From contig JBBPSI010000001.1 in the NCBI GenBank assembly GCA_038093515.1, positions 558,001-622,000 of the forward strand: a DNA stretch of 64,000 nucleotides, read 5' to 3'. The notes beneath the pieces are model-generated. The model was given only the letters and a program-made list of their open reading frames with translations, ran no database searches and had not been told where the DNA came from. The translations under genes were made by a program, and so were the position numbers. Positions 9,645-20,221 of this stretch are shown one piece after another; the stretch's first letter is position 1, and the number at the start of each line of letters is the position of its first letter. The stretch is from Butyriboletus loyo (taxonomy: Eukaryota > Basidiomycota > Agaricomycetes > Boletales > Boletaceae).

Positions 9645-12369
9645 GGAGACACAACGTCGACGCACAACTTCCTTCAGTCGAAGCTACCTCGCGGCCTTCG
9701 TGGCTCCCTGCGCAGCTCGACTCACTCCTTCGATCCTTCCCGCCTGTTGGCTCGTGCTTTCCCTCGCTCGACCAACTCCCGTCTCTTTGGAAAGAAACAA
9801 TCCGCACCTGCAAAAGAGCCAGACACACCCCCGCCTGACGATAGTTCTGGTGACTTCGAGCTCATCGCCAGCGACGACGTTCCACCTCTTCCCACCGTCG
9901 ACCGTCCTGCCGCCCCAACTTCTTCCCACACTCTCGAGGATCACCTCTGCGAGTCCTCAGTAATCACACCACCCCAACCGTCACTCTCTCGCACAAAGTC
10001 CACCCTTTTTCGTCTCAAGAACTTATCCAAAGTATCAATCCATCTCTCTTCCTTCACAGACAGCAGGGCATCCTCTTCCCGCACCCGCACCGCAACCAAC
10101 GAATCGGACCTTTGCCTTGCGTTTCCGAAACCACCAACTCATATACCCACTCCTGAGACTTCTGTTCCAGGTGCTTCCTTAGCATCCGACACTCCTACTC
10201 GCCTTCCCAAGTCTTCCGCGCCTGACCCATCGACATCCTCGCCCGCCAAGCACGATACCCTCTCAGGCGGCTGCCCCATACTTGCAGATCCGGCCATTAC
10301 CGAAAAAGAGCCTGATACAAAGTCTGGACCTGCAGCTCTAGTCGCACCAGCTGGTCCCGCCAAACCTTCCTTGAAACTCGTGAAACGAAGACGTAGATTT
10401 TCTGGTTCTCTAAAGCGTTTCAAGTCTCTTTCACAGATCCTCCGCGATTCGTTCGTACCTCATCCTGTCGACGCTTCGTCCATTGACACTATCAGGAGTA
10501 AGAAACGCCGGGATCACACGTGTGACGTCGATTCCAACTCTGCATCTGGCGAGCCAGCTAATCCTTTTATCTCTCTCGTACCTCCCGTGCCAGAGCTTCT
10601 CGTTAACACCACCCGTCCTTCGCTATCTTTCACTGCCGGTGACGCCGAGAGTGATTCCTCACCTACTGCTTCTATATCTTCATTGCCGGAAGAGTCATCC
10701 CCTACTCCCATCCTTATACCACCTCCACTCAGGAGGAAGCACTCAGCACCAGCGGGACTTGGCCGTGGCGTGTCTCCTGCAGCTTACTACCAGTTCGTGA
10801 ACCCATCAGAACTCACTGCATCCCCGTCTTCGTTGGTGAGGAGTTCATTGGTAAACTCCTCCGCAAGATCGTCGTTCCTGCCTCCATCACCCTCTTGGCT
10901 CAGTCGGAACGTGACCCATCTTGATTCGCTCGAAACATCGACAGCCTTCCCTTCATCACGCATTTCCGCCCTCAGTGATTCAGATCACCTCAAGATCCCC
11001 GATATTGCCTCTTTCTATCCATCTGCACTTTTCGCACCCAACTCGCCTTATCCACTACCCATTCCACCACCGCTCATCCCTGTCCCACCTCCGCAGTCGC
11101 GCCAGTCAACAACTTCGCCTTCCAGACCAATACTACAGCCCCTCTTGACAAACGTCTACCCAGAAAGCCCAGAATCAGACACAGGATCTTTCGTAACGTC
11201 ACCTACACCACTCGAGAGCACGCTTTATTCTCCTACATCCAGTACCACTCCCACAACTGCATTTGCGTCAGCACTTCCATCACCTTCTCCACAGTTCCGT
11301 CACCGGTTATCAAATATTAGTCAGATCTCCGTTGAGCGCCACCGGCATTCTATCGCAAGACTCAAGAAGTCTCGTACATCTAGCCCTCGAACTCAGCGTC
11401 ATCCTTCGCGTAAAGCGTCTAGGACATCCCTCAACCCAATACTCAAGGTCATTTCTCAGGTCAGACGCTCTGCGCATTACTGATTGCCTGCAGGATCTCT
11501 CCGCTCGTAACCAGTTAACCAACGGCCCAAAGTTCCATCTTGTTAAAGCACCTCCGTCCCCCGTCACCTGGTACGTTTCAGCCCTGCGTTTGACTTCATT
11601 CGTATACTCAGTTACTCCATCCAGTGAAAATTCGGACCATCGGACTATTTTCAGACCTTCCAAACAATCTGACTCTCCATTATCTAAGCAGTCGCCACTT
11701 CCTAAAGACCTTGCGCTACTCCTCGAAGCTTTCTTCATCCAGTCCGGCATACTCGACTCTTTTTCACGACCCACAATGGACTATACGGGGAAGAACCTTG
11801 ACGTCGTCGATGTCGGTGGTGAAGTGGATTACTCTGGGCATCAGTGGTTCCAGGAACCACCTTCACGACCCGAGGTAAAGGTCATGTTCATTGGATGGAC
11901 TTGGACTGACTCTCTTTCAGCCCCAACCGGCTGTTCAGCCCTATATACCAGACCAAGACGTCATCAAAGAGAACGAGGCGTTTGACTTTGCTCTCAAGGC
12001 AGCGCCAAACGTGTTATATGGACGGTTCAAACAATATGGCCAGGTCCGTGCTCCATGACATGATTTGCCCCAGACTAATATACATAATAGCTCGGCGTTC
12101 TTGCCTGGTGCTCCGAGTTTGGAGAAATGATCGATAGTCTCAAAGAGCTTGGCTTCTCGGGCAACATGTTTGTAGCGACGCGAGCCCAAGCGTTGCGGAC
12201 GTGTGAAGAAATACTAAAGCTGAAGCTCGACATCAAGATGCAGATCATCCTTTTGTATCTCTCGTCACAAGTCGCCAGGCTGCGTCGCTTCCTTGACAGC
12301 GGCGAACGTCAATGGGATGACTATCCCTCCCCAGAGTTTCCTCTGGATTATCGTGCGTACTCATCGTGA
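9645..12369 (+). CDS. Large Ser/Pro-rich protein, conserved C-terminal part, start unresolved
   Basis: Exons as read: 9645-11459 (open 5' side), 11494-11570, 11625-11874, 11921-12043, 12091-12369. The first ~570 residues are Ser/Thr/Pro-rich with basic patches (VKRRRRFSGSLKRFKSLSQ) and look disordered. From about residue 600 the sequence becomes well ordered: DVIKENEAFDFALKAAPNVL, then YGRFKQYGQLGVLAWCSEF and an amphipathic helix ILKLKLDIKMQIILLYL. I do not recognise this domain. The long first exon has no in-frame ATG at its front, so a start exon must lie upstream. A possible last intron (gtgcgt at ~12354, acceptor before 12410) would replace the last four residues and move the stop to ~12436. 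Confidence 0.6.
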
Positions 12370-12436
12370 CAATGGTCTTTTGCAAACAGCATCCTGCTAC
12401 CCAGTACCTGTTTCTACGACCCATTTATTACAGCAT

Positions 12437-12898
12437 GGCTAACCATGGCACGATTCGCATATTTTGTATTATCAATCACGTGGAAGTTTTGTACTTGTAC
12501 CAGGCTGATTGTTTTTTTTTTTGATCATAGCGGGACACAGTGCAGTTTACAAGTGACTTGATCATGAACATCGCCCTTGATACTGCATCCACATCAGGCG
12601 CTTAGTAAATGAAGCTTTGTTACTGTACTACCAGTGTGGATATTCATCTGTTTATGCTGTCACTCTCGTTAAAATTTAGAGAGCTATTACATGCTAGAAG
12701 TTCGGTGTCCAGAGTAATAGGTGAAGAAAGGGAACAACAATAACAATGCAAGCGACGCCCAAACGAAAGAACAACACCGGAGCAAAGAAAAGAGTGATGG
12801 TAATCGGGAATATCGTGAGTGTACGTGAATCTAAGTGAGCGTGGAGCTAAAATGATGCAATGCATAATCATGCGAGCGATGGAATTGAAGTGGGTATC
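12437..12898. other. Convergent 3' intergenic region
   Basis: Lies between two convergent genes. It holds a T10 run near 12513 and AT-rich 3' untranslated sequence for both. No gene seen. Confidence 0.5.
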
Positions 12899-15800
12899 TC
12901 ATGAGTGTGACGGTACGTTAGCGTACTTTCCCCAGTACTCTGAAGCAGATCCACTGCTTCTATCTGCCAGGACTGGTAAACGAGCAGGTTGATAATTCGA
13001 TTCGCGCGGAGGGGCAGGTAAAGGATTGGAGCGAGTTGATGGGTCCACCGAGGGGTCATTGGAAGGAAATGGGGATGAGTTTGGTAATGATCGATACGTG
13101 GATAAGTCCCTCGAAGACGAAGGATGGGGTTGCCCATATGGTGAGGTAGCAGCATATATGATTGGTGGAGGAGCAGATGGCATGTTAGCATAAAACACGC
13201 TGGCTGGTATAGGGTGCGCCTGTAACGGTTGCACGACGTACGACGTGTGACTAGATCCGTGGGCGAAACTTTGCATTGGAAAGGGATCTGTAGCTGTCTC
13301 GTTGACAGCTTTGTACCCCGTGCTGGAGGGTGAGGCGATCGCGCTGGTCTCCGGCTGACCTTGAACCATGCTCCTACCCTTCCATAGCCGATCCATCTCC
13401 CAAGCTTCACGAGCTTTGAGAGCATTTATATCAGCTGCCGAAGTCAACTCGGATGTTGGCCGAGCGGATATGGATGGCAGCTGATCGACACGTGCAACCG
13501 TCACGATTGAACTCGGCCCAGGGCGTGTAGTCTTGGAGTGACCATGATGGGTGGAGTCCCGCGGCCGATCGTCGCTCTTACGGGAGCGTGAAGGCTCGCC
13601 TTGCAGGGTAAATATCAGAGGCTGGACTAGAGTGGGACGTTGTGGGGTATCGAGACTACGTGCTCGTCCAGGCCGCCCCGAGAGAGAACCAGAGTCCGTT
13701 TTGTCGACCGGTGGTGACTTTACCCTTGCATGGCTGGTGATTCGACGTTTGTCTTCATCTCCTTGTCGAGTAGCCTTCTCCTGCCTTTTCCTGCGTTCAC
13801 GCTCCTCATCCCTGCCCCGTTCCCTGTCCCTGCCCCGTTCCCTTTCCCTGTCTCGCTCTCTTTGTCTTTCCCGTTCCCGTTCCCGTTCCCGTTCCTTGTT
13901 CCTTTCCCTTTCTCTTTCCCGCTCTCTTTCCCTTTCTCTTTCCCTTTCTCTTTCCCTTTCCCTCTCGCGATCTCTCCCTCGCCCCTTCTCACGGTCTCGC
14001 TCGCGCTCCCTCTCACGGGATGTTCTGGAAGGCTTCTCAATCTTCTCAATTCTTTCTGGTCTGGACTTCGTCCTTCGACGACGGGGGGCTTCAGCCGAGT
14101 TGACAATTAACCATTGATCACCCTCAGCTTGAAACGCCGCCTCCGATGACGACGACACCTTATCCGAAAGGGTCCTCATAAGCTTGTAAGTCTCTGTTTT
14201 CCTACTCGTCGCCGAATTAGACTTGACAAGTCGAACTTCGCCATCTGCTTGATGGTCATCCGCTTCCTTGGTAGGCGAGGGTTGCTTGGGGAATAATACA
14301 TCTTGTGATTGTCTATTACCACCAGAACGGTCCGTTGGGACTCTCTCAAAAACTGGTAACTCGGAATGCGGCTCGTCGGTATTGTGAGGAGTTGGGGGAT
14401 TGGCGAGGATTGATGCCTTGGATAGTGGAGAGTCGTCGGCAACGGGAAAGACTAAGTGAGGGGGTACGAGGCGTGCCGCCTCCATGATTGGTGACAGCGA
14501 TAACCTTGATGAAATATCCCCTATGGTAGGGGCTGGTATAGAGGCTTGGACTGGAGCACTGGTGGATAACCGAAGTCCATGAGACGGCGACGAAGGAGGG
14601 ACCGATGTAGGTGGAATAGTAGCCTTGAATTGAGATACTTCAGGAAAGGTGACAGCAGGAAAAGCAACAGATATGGGGCTGAGGAGACCTGGGATGGGCG
14701 ACGACCTCCCAGCTGGGGAAGACGCAGAAGTGAGCTTAGCAGCTTGCTGCCGATCAATTGAACGAGGGCGATGTGCAGCTGGTGCATCCTGAGTCAGACG
14801 CTTGGGATCGGGTGAGGGTCCCCTGGGAGCTTCTGGCGGCAACGCATCGTTTATCCCGGCAGGAGTGGTATCTCTGGAACTTGGGGCATCCGGATTTGCA
14901 ATCGTCAATTTCCCCAGTGGCGAGAATGGCACATCATAAAAAATCGATGAAGTACGGTCACTGTTCTCCCCCTCAACTTCTATAGATGGGCCTTTGCCAC
15001 CTTGTGACTCCATATCCAAATCTATCCGTGGAGGAGGAATACGCTTAGATGGATCTGAAGCTTTTTTATCCGTCACCGGCTCCTCCGGAGACAGCTGTCT
15101 CTGCGAGATGAATGAACGGCGTGGTGATTGCTCATTCACAGCCGAAAGTGCGGCCCCGCCGAGAGTACTCTCGGACCGTTCGTTCGTGGTAGTTCCGTGA
15201 TCCTGACTAGACCTTCGCAAGATACTGAACTTCCTCACCAATCGCCCAAGGACGCTCTGCCGTTTGTCCTGCTTTGACGACGAATGGCTTGACAACGCTG
15301 CTGTGGAACCATTAACAGAGATGGACATCGGGGACAGGGCAGAATAACGTTTCGATCCACCAAAATTGATGTGAAGTGCACCATTTGGGACAATCGATGA
15401 GCGTTTTGGCAAGCTAGACGAAGAGTCTTCAGCGGCAGAAGTTTCTGGTCCCTCTGGCGTGGCTTTCTCATGTGTGCCAAAGAGTCCAGCCAATACGGGC
15501 TTACGACGCTTGCTTAACCTACGCGTGACATGAGTTGGCTCTGGTGCTTGTATGTGGAGTGCAGATGTTGACTGAGAGAGGGGCGAAGGGGTAACAGTCT
15601 TTCGACGGGCCTGACCCGTATTCATACTCGATAGGCGGGAGCGAGTGCGTTGTATACCCTGTGTTGTGGCAGTCAGTTCCAAGACAATGTGGGGGGGGCA
15701 AGAGTGATGGATCACCTCTGGAGAATCAGCAGATACAGGACTGACGCTACTGCCCGCGTCATAAGGTGACTGGTGATGCCAGTGCGTGCCCCAGGGATCA

Positions 15801-16426
15801 CTAACATCCATTAAATCGACGTTGTCCTGGGAGGTTTTGCGACTGCGTGGCTTGACGCTGGGATCGGGGATGCGCACTTGGGACGAGCTCGGTGTTGGCA
15901 AGGGGGTTCCCGAGGGGGTATTACTGGGGTCAGGGAGCCGCGTTGAATCTTCAGAACGGTCCGGTATGCTGTGTGAAGACGCTGCCATGGGGGGAAAGGA
16001 AGTGGAGAAAACCGAGGGTGGACGATTGAGGGAGGTGGGAGGGAGCAAGTGGTAATTCCTGTACCAACGAGGGCCGTTTGGATTGTGAAGAGGATACTTG
16101 ATCCTGAAGGTGGAAACATTGGCGGCAGCCATCTCGCTCTCCTTCTTGAACCAGGCAGGGAGCTCGCCCAAGGGATCTGGGACGATGGAGCGAGAGAGCA
16201 AGACGTTTTCCTGGGAGTTGTGGGCGCTGTCGTTGTCGTCGTTCGGATCCATTGCGTGGAGGAAATGGGTGCTGGCCAAGGAGGAGAGGTGCTTTACCTG
16301 AGTGGCAGTGGCGGTGGGCGACTCAGTTGGCTTCTTTGTGGACTTCCTATGCCATAACGATCTCGCAGAGCCGTTTCTTGAATCGTTGCGAGACAGTCTC
16401 CGCGAGACTGGACCTTTTTCTTCCAT
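12899..16426 (-). CDS. Large disordered protein with Arg-Glu dipeptide repeat
   Basis: A single uninterrupted frame of about 1,175 residues from the ATG at 16426. The frame stays open upstream to an acceptor-like site (tttgacag, exon would begin at 16489), so a further 5' exon is possible. Composition is Ser/Pro/Arg-rich. One short ordered-looking patch is PLGELPAWFKKESEMAAANVSTFRIKYPLHNPNGPRWYRNYH (residues ~85-125), which may be the conserved core. Residues ~795-890 are an almost pure Arg-Glu/Arg-Asp dipeptide run, expected to form a long charged single helix or mediate RNA/protein binding. Function unknown. Confidence 0.72.
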   Translation of the reverse strand: MEEKGPVSRRLSRNDSRNGSARSLWHRKSTKKPTESPTATATQVKHLSSLASTHFLHAMDPNDDNDSAHNSQENVLLSRSIVPDPLGELPAWFKKESEMAAANVSTFRIKYPLHNPNGPRWYRNYHLLPPTSLNRPPSVFSTSFPPMAASSHSIPDRSEDSTRLPDPSNTPSGTPLPTPSSSQVRIPDPSVKPRSRKTSQDNVDLMDVSDPWGTHWHHQSPYDAGSSVSPVSADSPEVIHHSCPPHIVLELTATTQGIQRTRSRLSSMNTGQARRKTVTPSPLSQSTSALHIQAPEPTHVTRRLSKRRKPVLAGLFGTHEKATPEGPETSAAEDSSSSLPKRSSIVPNGALHINFGGSKRYSALSPMSISVNGSTAALSSHSSSKQDKRQSVLGRLVRKFSILRRSSQDHGTTTNERSESTLGGAALSAVNEQSPRRSFISQRQLSPEEPVTDKKASDPSKRIPPPRIDLDMESQGGKGPSIEVEGENSDRTSSIFYDVPFSPLGKLTIANPDAPSSRDTTPAGINDALPPEAPRGPSPDPKRLTQDAPAAHRPRSIDRQQAAKLTSASSPAGRSSPIPGLLSPISVAFPAVTFPEVSQFKATIPPTSVPPSSPSHGLRLSTSAPVQASIPAPTIGDISSRLSLSPIMEAARLVPPHLVFPVADDSPLSKASILANPPTPHNTDEPHSELPVFERVPTDRSGGNRQSQDVLFPKQPSPTKEADDHQADGEVRLVKSNSATSRKTETYKLMRTLSDKVSSSSEAAFQAEGDQWLIVNSAEAPRRRRTKSRPERIEKIEKPSRTSRERERERDREKGRGRDRERERERERERERERERERERERNKERERERERERQRERDRERERGRDRERGRDEERERRKRQEKATRQGDEDKRRITSHARVKSPPVDKTDSGSLSGRPGRARSLDTPQRPTLVQPLIFTLQGEPSRSRKSDDRPRDSTHHGHSKTTRPGPSSIVTVARVDQLPSISARPTSELTSAADINALKAREAWEMDRLWKGRSMVQGQPETSAIASPSSTGYKAVNETATDPFPMQSFAHGSSHTSYVVQPLQAHPIPASVFYANMPSAPPPIIYAATSPYGQPHPSSSRDLSTYRSLPNSSPFPSNDPSVDPSTRSNPLPAPPRESNYQPARLPVLADRSSGSASEYWGKYANVPSHS
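13795..14035 (-). repeat. Arg-Glu/Arg-Asp coding repeat
   Basis: On the plus strand this is a degenerate 6-base pattern of the ttccct/ttcccg/tctctt kind. On the minus strand it encodes alternating Arg and Glu/Asp within the large disordered protein. Because the period is a multiple of three, length changes in whole units keep the frame. Long open frames on the other strand and other phases here are by-products of the repeat. Confidence 0.9.
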
Positions 16427-16489
16427 TCGTTTGTCGAGCTCATCCAACGGGCGGTGCTGGTTGAGGTCAGATTCGCGTGTGGCTCGGCT

Positions 16490-16996
16490 CTGTCAAACAG
16501 CCTGACAGTGAGCGCACCGCACAAGTCAACGCCGCGCCTCTTCAAGCACAGTCTAGTACAGCGTGTCCCGGTAACTAGACATCCTTCACTAAGCGGCCAA
16601 CTTCACGCGAGTGCGCGGTATCGATGGGAACGGCTCACTGCAGCGGCGCCCCCAGACGAGTCACGGGCCACCTTCCCATCGACCACCGCAGCCAGTCTTG
16701 CCTGATCACGCCCTCCCCCGCCCCCACCAAACGAGGGCAGCAATCTCGCGCTACTCAGGTCGAGGCTTCTCCGAGCATAAGCTTTCTCCGCTGATCCGTG
16801 GATCCAACTCAAGTGCGGATCTATTGAAGGCATCCGAATGTTTGCATGTCACTACTTAGTACACTTCCAGTTTTGAAAAAATGCCCATGGAAACGGCTGG
16901 TAGATGGTTATCTTATCTCATTCCCAATCATAGACATTCGTCCATTCCGTTTTTTCTTTTCTTTTCGTCCGTCCGTCTCCACTTTCCCGCTCGTAA
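16490..16996. promoter_or_regulatory. Divergent upstream region with CT-rich leader of ADE5,7
   Basis: Separates the large disordered gene (minus) from ADE5,7 (plus). The last ~60 bases before the ADE5,7 start are a strong pyrimidine tract (ttttttcttttcttttcg at ~16950, then gtccgtccgtctcc), a common feature at transcription starts of well expressed fungal genes. A missing 5' exon of the minus gene may also lie here. Confidence 0.5.
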
Positions 16997-19857
16997 ATGA
17001 CTGTCAGAATCCTTGTTCTAGGTAGCGGAGGTAGAGAACACGCTTTGGTCTGGAAGCTCGCTCAGTCCCCGCTCGTAAATCGCATTTATGTCTGCCCCGG
17101 AAATGGTGGAACCGCCAGCACCTCAAAGACAGAGAATCTAAACTTGCCTCTCGCAGCTCCCCATTATCAGCAACTCGTCCAGTTCGCCGTTCAGAATGAG
17201 GTCAGTACCACCCCAATACAGAGTCACCTCCTGTTAATATCCGCCCCAGATCAATCTTGTCCTTCCTGGTCCAGAGGAACCCTTGGTGCGAGGCATTCAG
17301 ACGTGTTTCCGCAAAGGTCGGTCAATAAACATCGCATGCTGGTCCATGTTGCTCACTCGAGCGTGCAAGTTGGCATCCCCACCTTTGGTCCCACTGAGCT
17401 GGCAGCAAGGATGGAAGGAAGTAAAGCATTTTCCAAATCATTTATGCTTCGTCACAAAATACCAACGGCCACGTTCCGCACGTTCTCGTCCTCACAAGTT
17501 GACGAAGCAATTGAACATGTCCGCACCTGTGGTTATCGAGTTGTGCTCAAAGCCAGCGGCCTCGCCGCCGGTAAGGGGGTGCTCATCCCGGAATCTACCG
17601 ACGAAGCGGTAGAAGGTCTAAGACAAATCTTGGTAGCTAACGTGTTCGGCGCTGCAGGTCCGCTGCACCATTTACGTGCCTCTGATCTCACTATAATCAA
17701 TCTTCTACTCGCCAGGAAATGAAGTTGTAGTCGAGGAACTACTTGAGGGTCCTGAGATATCCGTCCTTGCATTCTCCGATGGTTACACAATCTTCCCCCT
17801 TCCCCCTGCTCAAGACCACAAACGAATTGGTGAGGGCGATACGGGGTTAAATACTGGTGGTATGGGCGCATATGCCCCAGCCCCGGTAGCAACCCCCGCG
17901 ATCATAGATCGTATCATGCAGGAAACCCTTCGTCCTACCATCGACGGGATGCGGAGAGAAGGTATGTTTGCCAACCGTGCCTTTGCGGAACATGACGTTC
18001 ACCGCCCATAACCAAGGTTTCCCCTTCGTTGGCCTGCTCTTTGTCGGCTTTATGCTTACCAAAGACGGACCGAAAGTACTTGAATACAACGTCCGGTTTG
18101 GTGATCCAGAGACCGAGGCTCTCATGCTTCTAATGAACGATGATGTCGACCTCGCCGCGGTACTCCTCGTACGTCGTTTTATTTCAATAGGGCCGTGACA
18201 ATACTGATTAGTTTGCGGACCAGGCAGGCCTGTGCAGAGCACCGGCTCGACTCGGTACAAATAAGAAGTCGACCGGGTTTCGCGGTTTCGGTTGTGTTGG
18301 CATCAGGTGGTTACCCTGGCGAATACTCGAAAGGCAAGCGCATTGAAATCGGGGAAGTGTCGTCGGGTAAGTATCACCGCACGAAAACTGCGTTTCACTT
18401 ATTGGTTTGGACAGAAGTTGTTGTTTTCCATTGCGGTACCTCGTTGAGCGGAGATGAACTCGTTACGACAGGTGGTCGGGTCTTGGCTGTGTCGGCTGCC
18501 GCTCCATCGTTAGAGGAGGCACTTTCGTCTGTGTACACCGCGATCGACGAGATCTCGTTTGAAGGCAAGGTGTATCGCCGTGACATAGCCCACAGGCGAG
18601 CAATATTTCGTTCCTCGGAATGGTCAACATTGCTCATTTGCAAGTTAGAGTATTAACGGCTGCCAACCCTACTGTTAAAGGCCTCACTTACGAGCAGGCT
18701 GGTGTATCGGTAGACGCTGGGAACTCACTTGTTGATGCCATCAAGCCTCATGTGCGTGCAACCAAACGCACCGGTTCGGATGCAGAAATAGGAGGCTTTG
18801 GGGGCGTCTTCGATCTGAAAGCTGTTGGGTATAAAGATCCATTGTTGGTCAGTGGGACAGATGGAGTCGGCACTAAGCTTCGCGTCGCTATCGAAACGGG
18901 CATCCATGATCTCGCAGGTGAGTCCTGAGCTGTAGTCTATCAAGCTCGTCTTTTGACTGGACATGGCAGGTATCGATCTGGTGGCTATGTCTGTCAATGA
19001 TCTACTGGTGCAAGGCGCAGAACCACTCTATTTCCTGGACTATTACGGCTGCGGCAAGCTAGATGTTACCGTTGCAACTAGCGTAATCAAGGGCATTGCA
19101 GATGGATGTCGGCAAGCTGGATGCACCCTCATTGGAGGTGAGACCGCTGAAATGCCGGGCATGTACGTGGAGGGTAAGAATTACTTGTGCCCCTCAATAG
19201 TTTGCAATGATTCGATCTACCTCTCACCCAGGGGACTATGATCTCGCAGGTTTCGCCGTTGGTGTCGTCGAGAGGGAGTTAGTTCTCCCTCATGACGTCG
19301 CCGAAGGAGACGTTCTGCTCGGTATTGCTTCTTCTGGATTGCACTCCAACGGGTTCTCTCTCGTCCGCAAGATCATCTCCCTCTCAGGTCTAGCCTATTC
19401 TTCCCCCTGTCCCTGGGACGCAACTCGAACACTTGGCCAAAGCCTCCTTGAGCCGACCCGTATCTACATCAAACAAGTTCTCCCGGTTGCCCAGAAGGGT
19501 TTTATCAAAGCCATGTCTCACATAACAGGCGGTGGTTTCGTCGACAACATCCCCCGAGTTCTCCCGAAAGGACTGGGCTGTTACGTGGATGCATCTGCCT
19601 GGCAACTACCGGAAGTGTTTCGGTACTTGATAAAGGCAGGTGGCATCGCACCATTGGAAATGGCACGCACCTTCAACATGGGTATCGGTCTCGTGGTCAT
19701 TGTCGGCAGGGACAAATGCGAAAGTGCATTAAACGCCTTGCGTACGCAAGATCCTGGAGTCCCTGTCTATGAAATAGGACAGGTAGTCAGTACAAGTGGG
19801 GTAGAGATCAGGAAGTTGGAGCACTGGACGGGACGCCCAAATTTTTGCAATGAATGA
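16997..19857 (+). CDS. ADE5,7: Bifunctional GAR synthetase / AIR synthetase
   Basis: Catalyses steps 2 and 5 of purine synthesis: phosphoribosylamine-glycine ligase (residues 1 to ~425) and phosphoribosylformylglycinamidine cyclo-ligase (~435-791). Exons: 16997-17200, 17250-17316, 17370-17657, 17716-17961, 18017-18168, 18228-18366, 18415-18595, 18649-18917, 18970-19173, 19232-19857; 791 residues against ~800 for the family. Visible motifs: [44 protein letters not shown] at the end of the first enzyme; [39 protein letters not shown] and the [15 protein letters not shown] block of the second. Intron 7 (18596-18648) has a GC donor, because only that join restores the conserved IAHR followed by VLTAANPTV. 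Confidence 0.96.
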
Positions 19858-20221
19858 CACGTTAGATGGGAGCAGCATGTATTTTACTCTCAGGAGACAA
19901 AACATCAACAGTGGTATGCTATGCAAAAAAAAACAGTGCGATGGTGGGAGTGTCGGTAATAATCGATAGTAAATGCAAATAGTATGTGTACCAGTCAACA
20001 TGAGACAGACAAGGTTAGATGGCAGATAGAAACCTCTAGAAACAGACACCAAGGGACAGATGTAAAAGAAGAACAATGCATAAGAAATAACCGTGCTTAT
20101 GTGCAAAAGATCAATTTTGATAGCAATAAATAAACCTGCGGTCAGCACCAAACTAAGGGAAGTCAAGTCCAAACGAAAAAAAAACGAAGCGATATGTATA
20201 CGGACAACATGATCATTCCCT
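19858..20221. other. Convergent 3' intergenic region
   Basis: AT-rich 3' untranslated sequence for ADE5,7 and the ankyrin-CCCH gene, with several A8 runs. No gene seen. Confidence 0.5.

Noticed and set aside
9454..9963. Plus-strand frame from the ATG at 9454 as a separate gene
   Set aside because: It runs out of phase through the start of the Ser/Pro-rich gene and shows no motif. Only its first part may be a 5' exon.
13551..14117. Ser/Arg- and Phe/Pro-rich open frames on both strands
   Set aside because: They are by-products of the hexamer repeat that encodes the Arg-Glu tract on the minus strand.
12899..16426. An internal intron after ATATQ (donor gtaaag at about 16298)
   Set aside because: The only nearby acceptors change the reading phase, and the frame is open without splicing.
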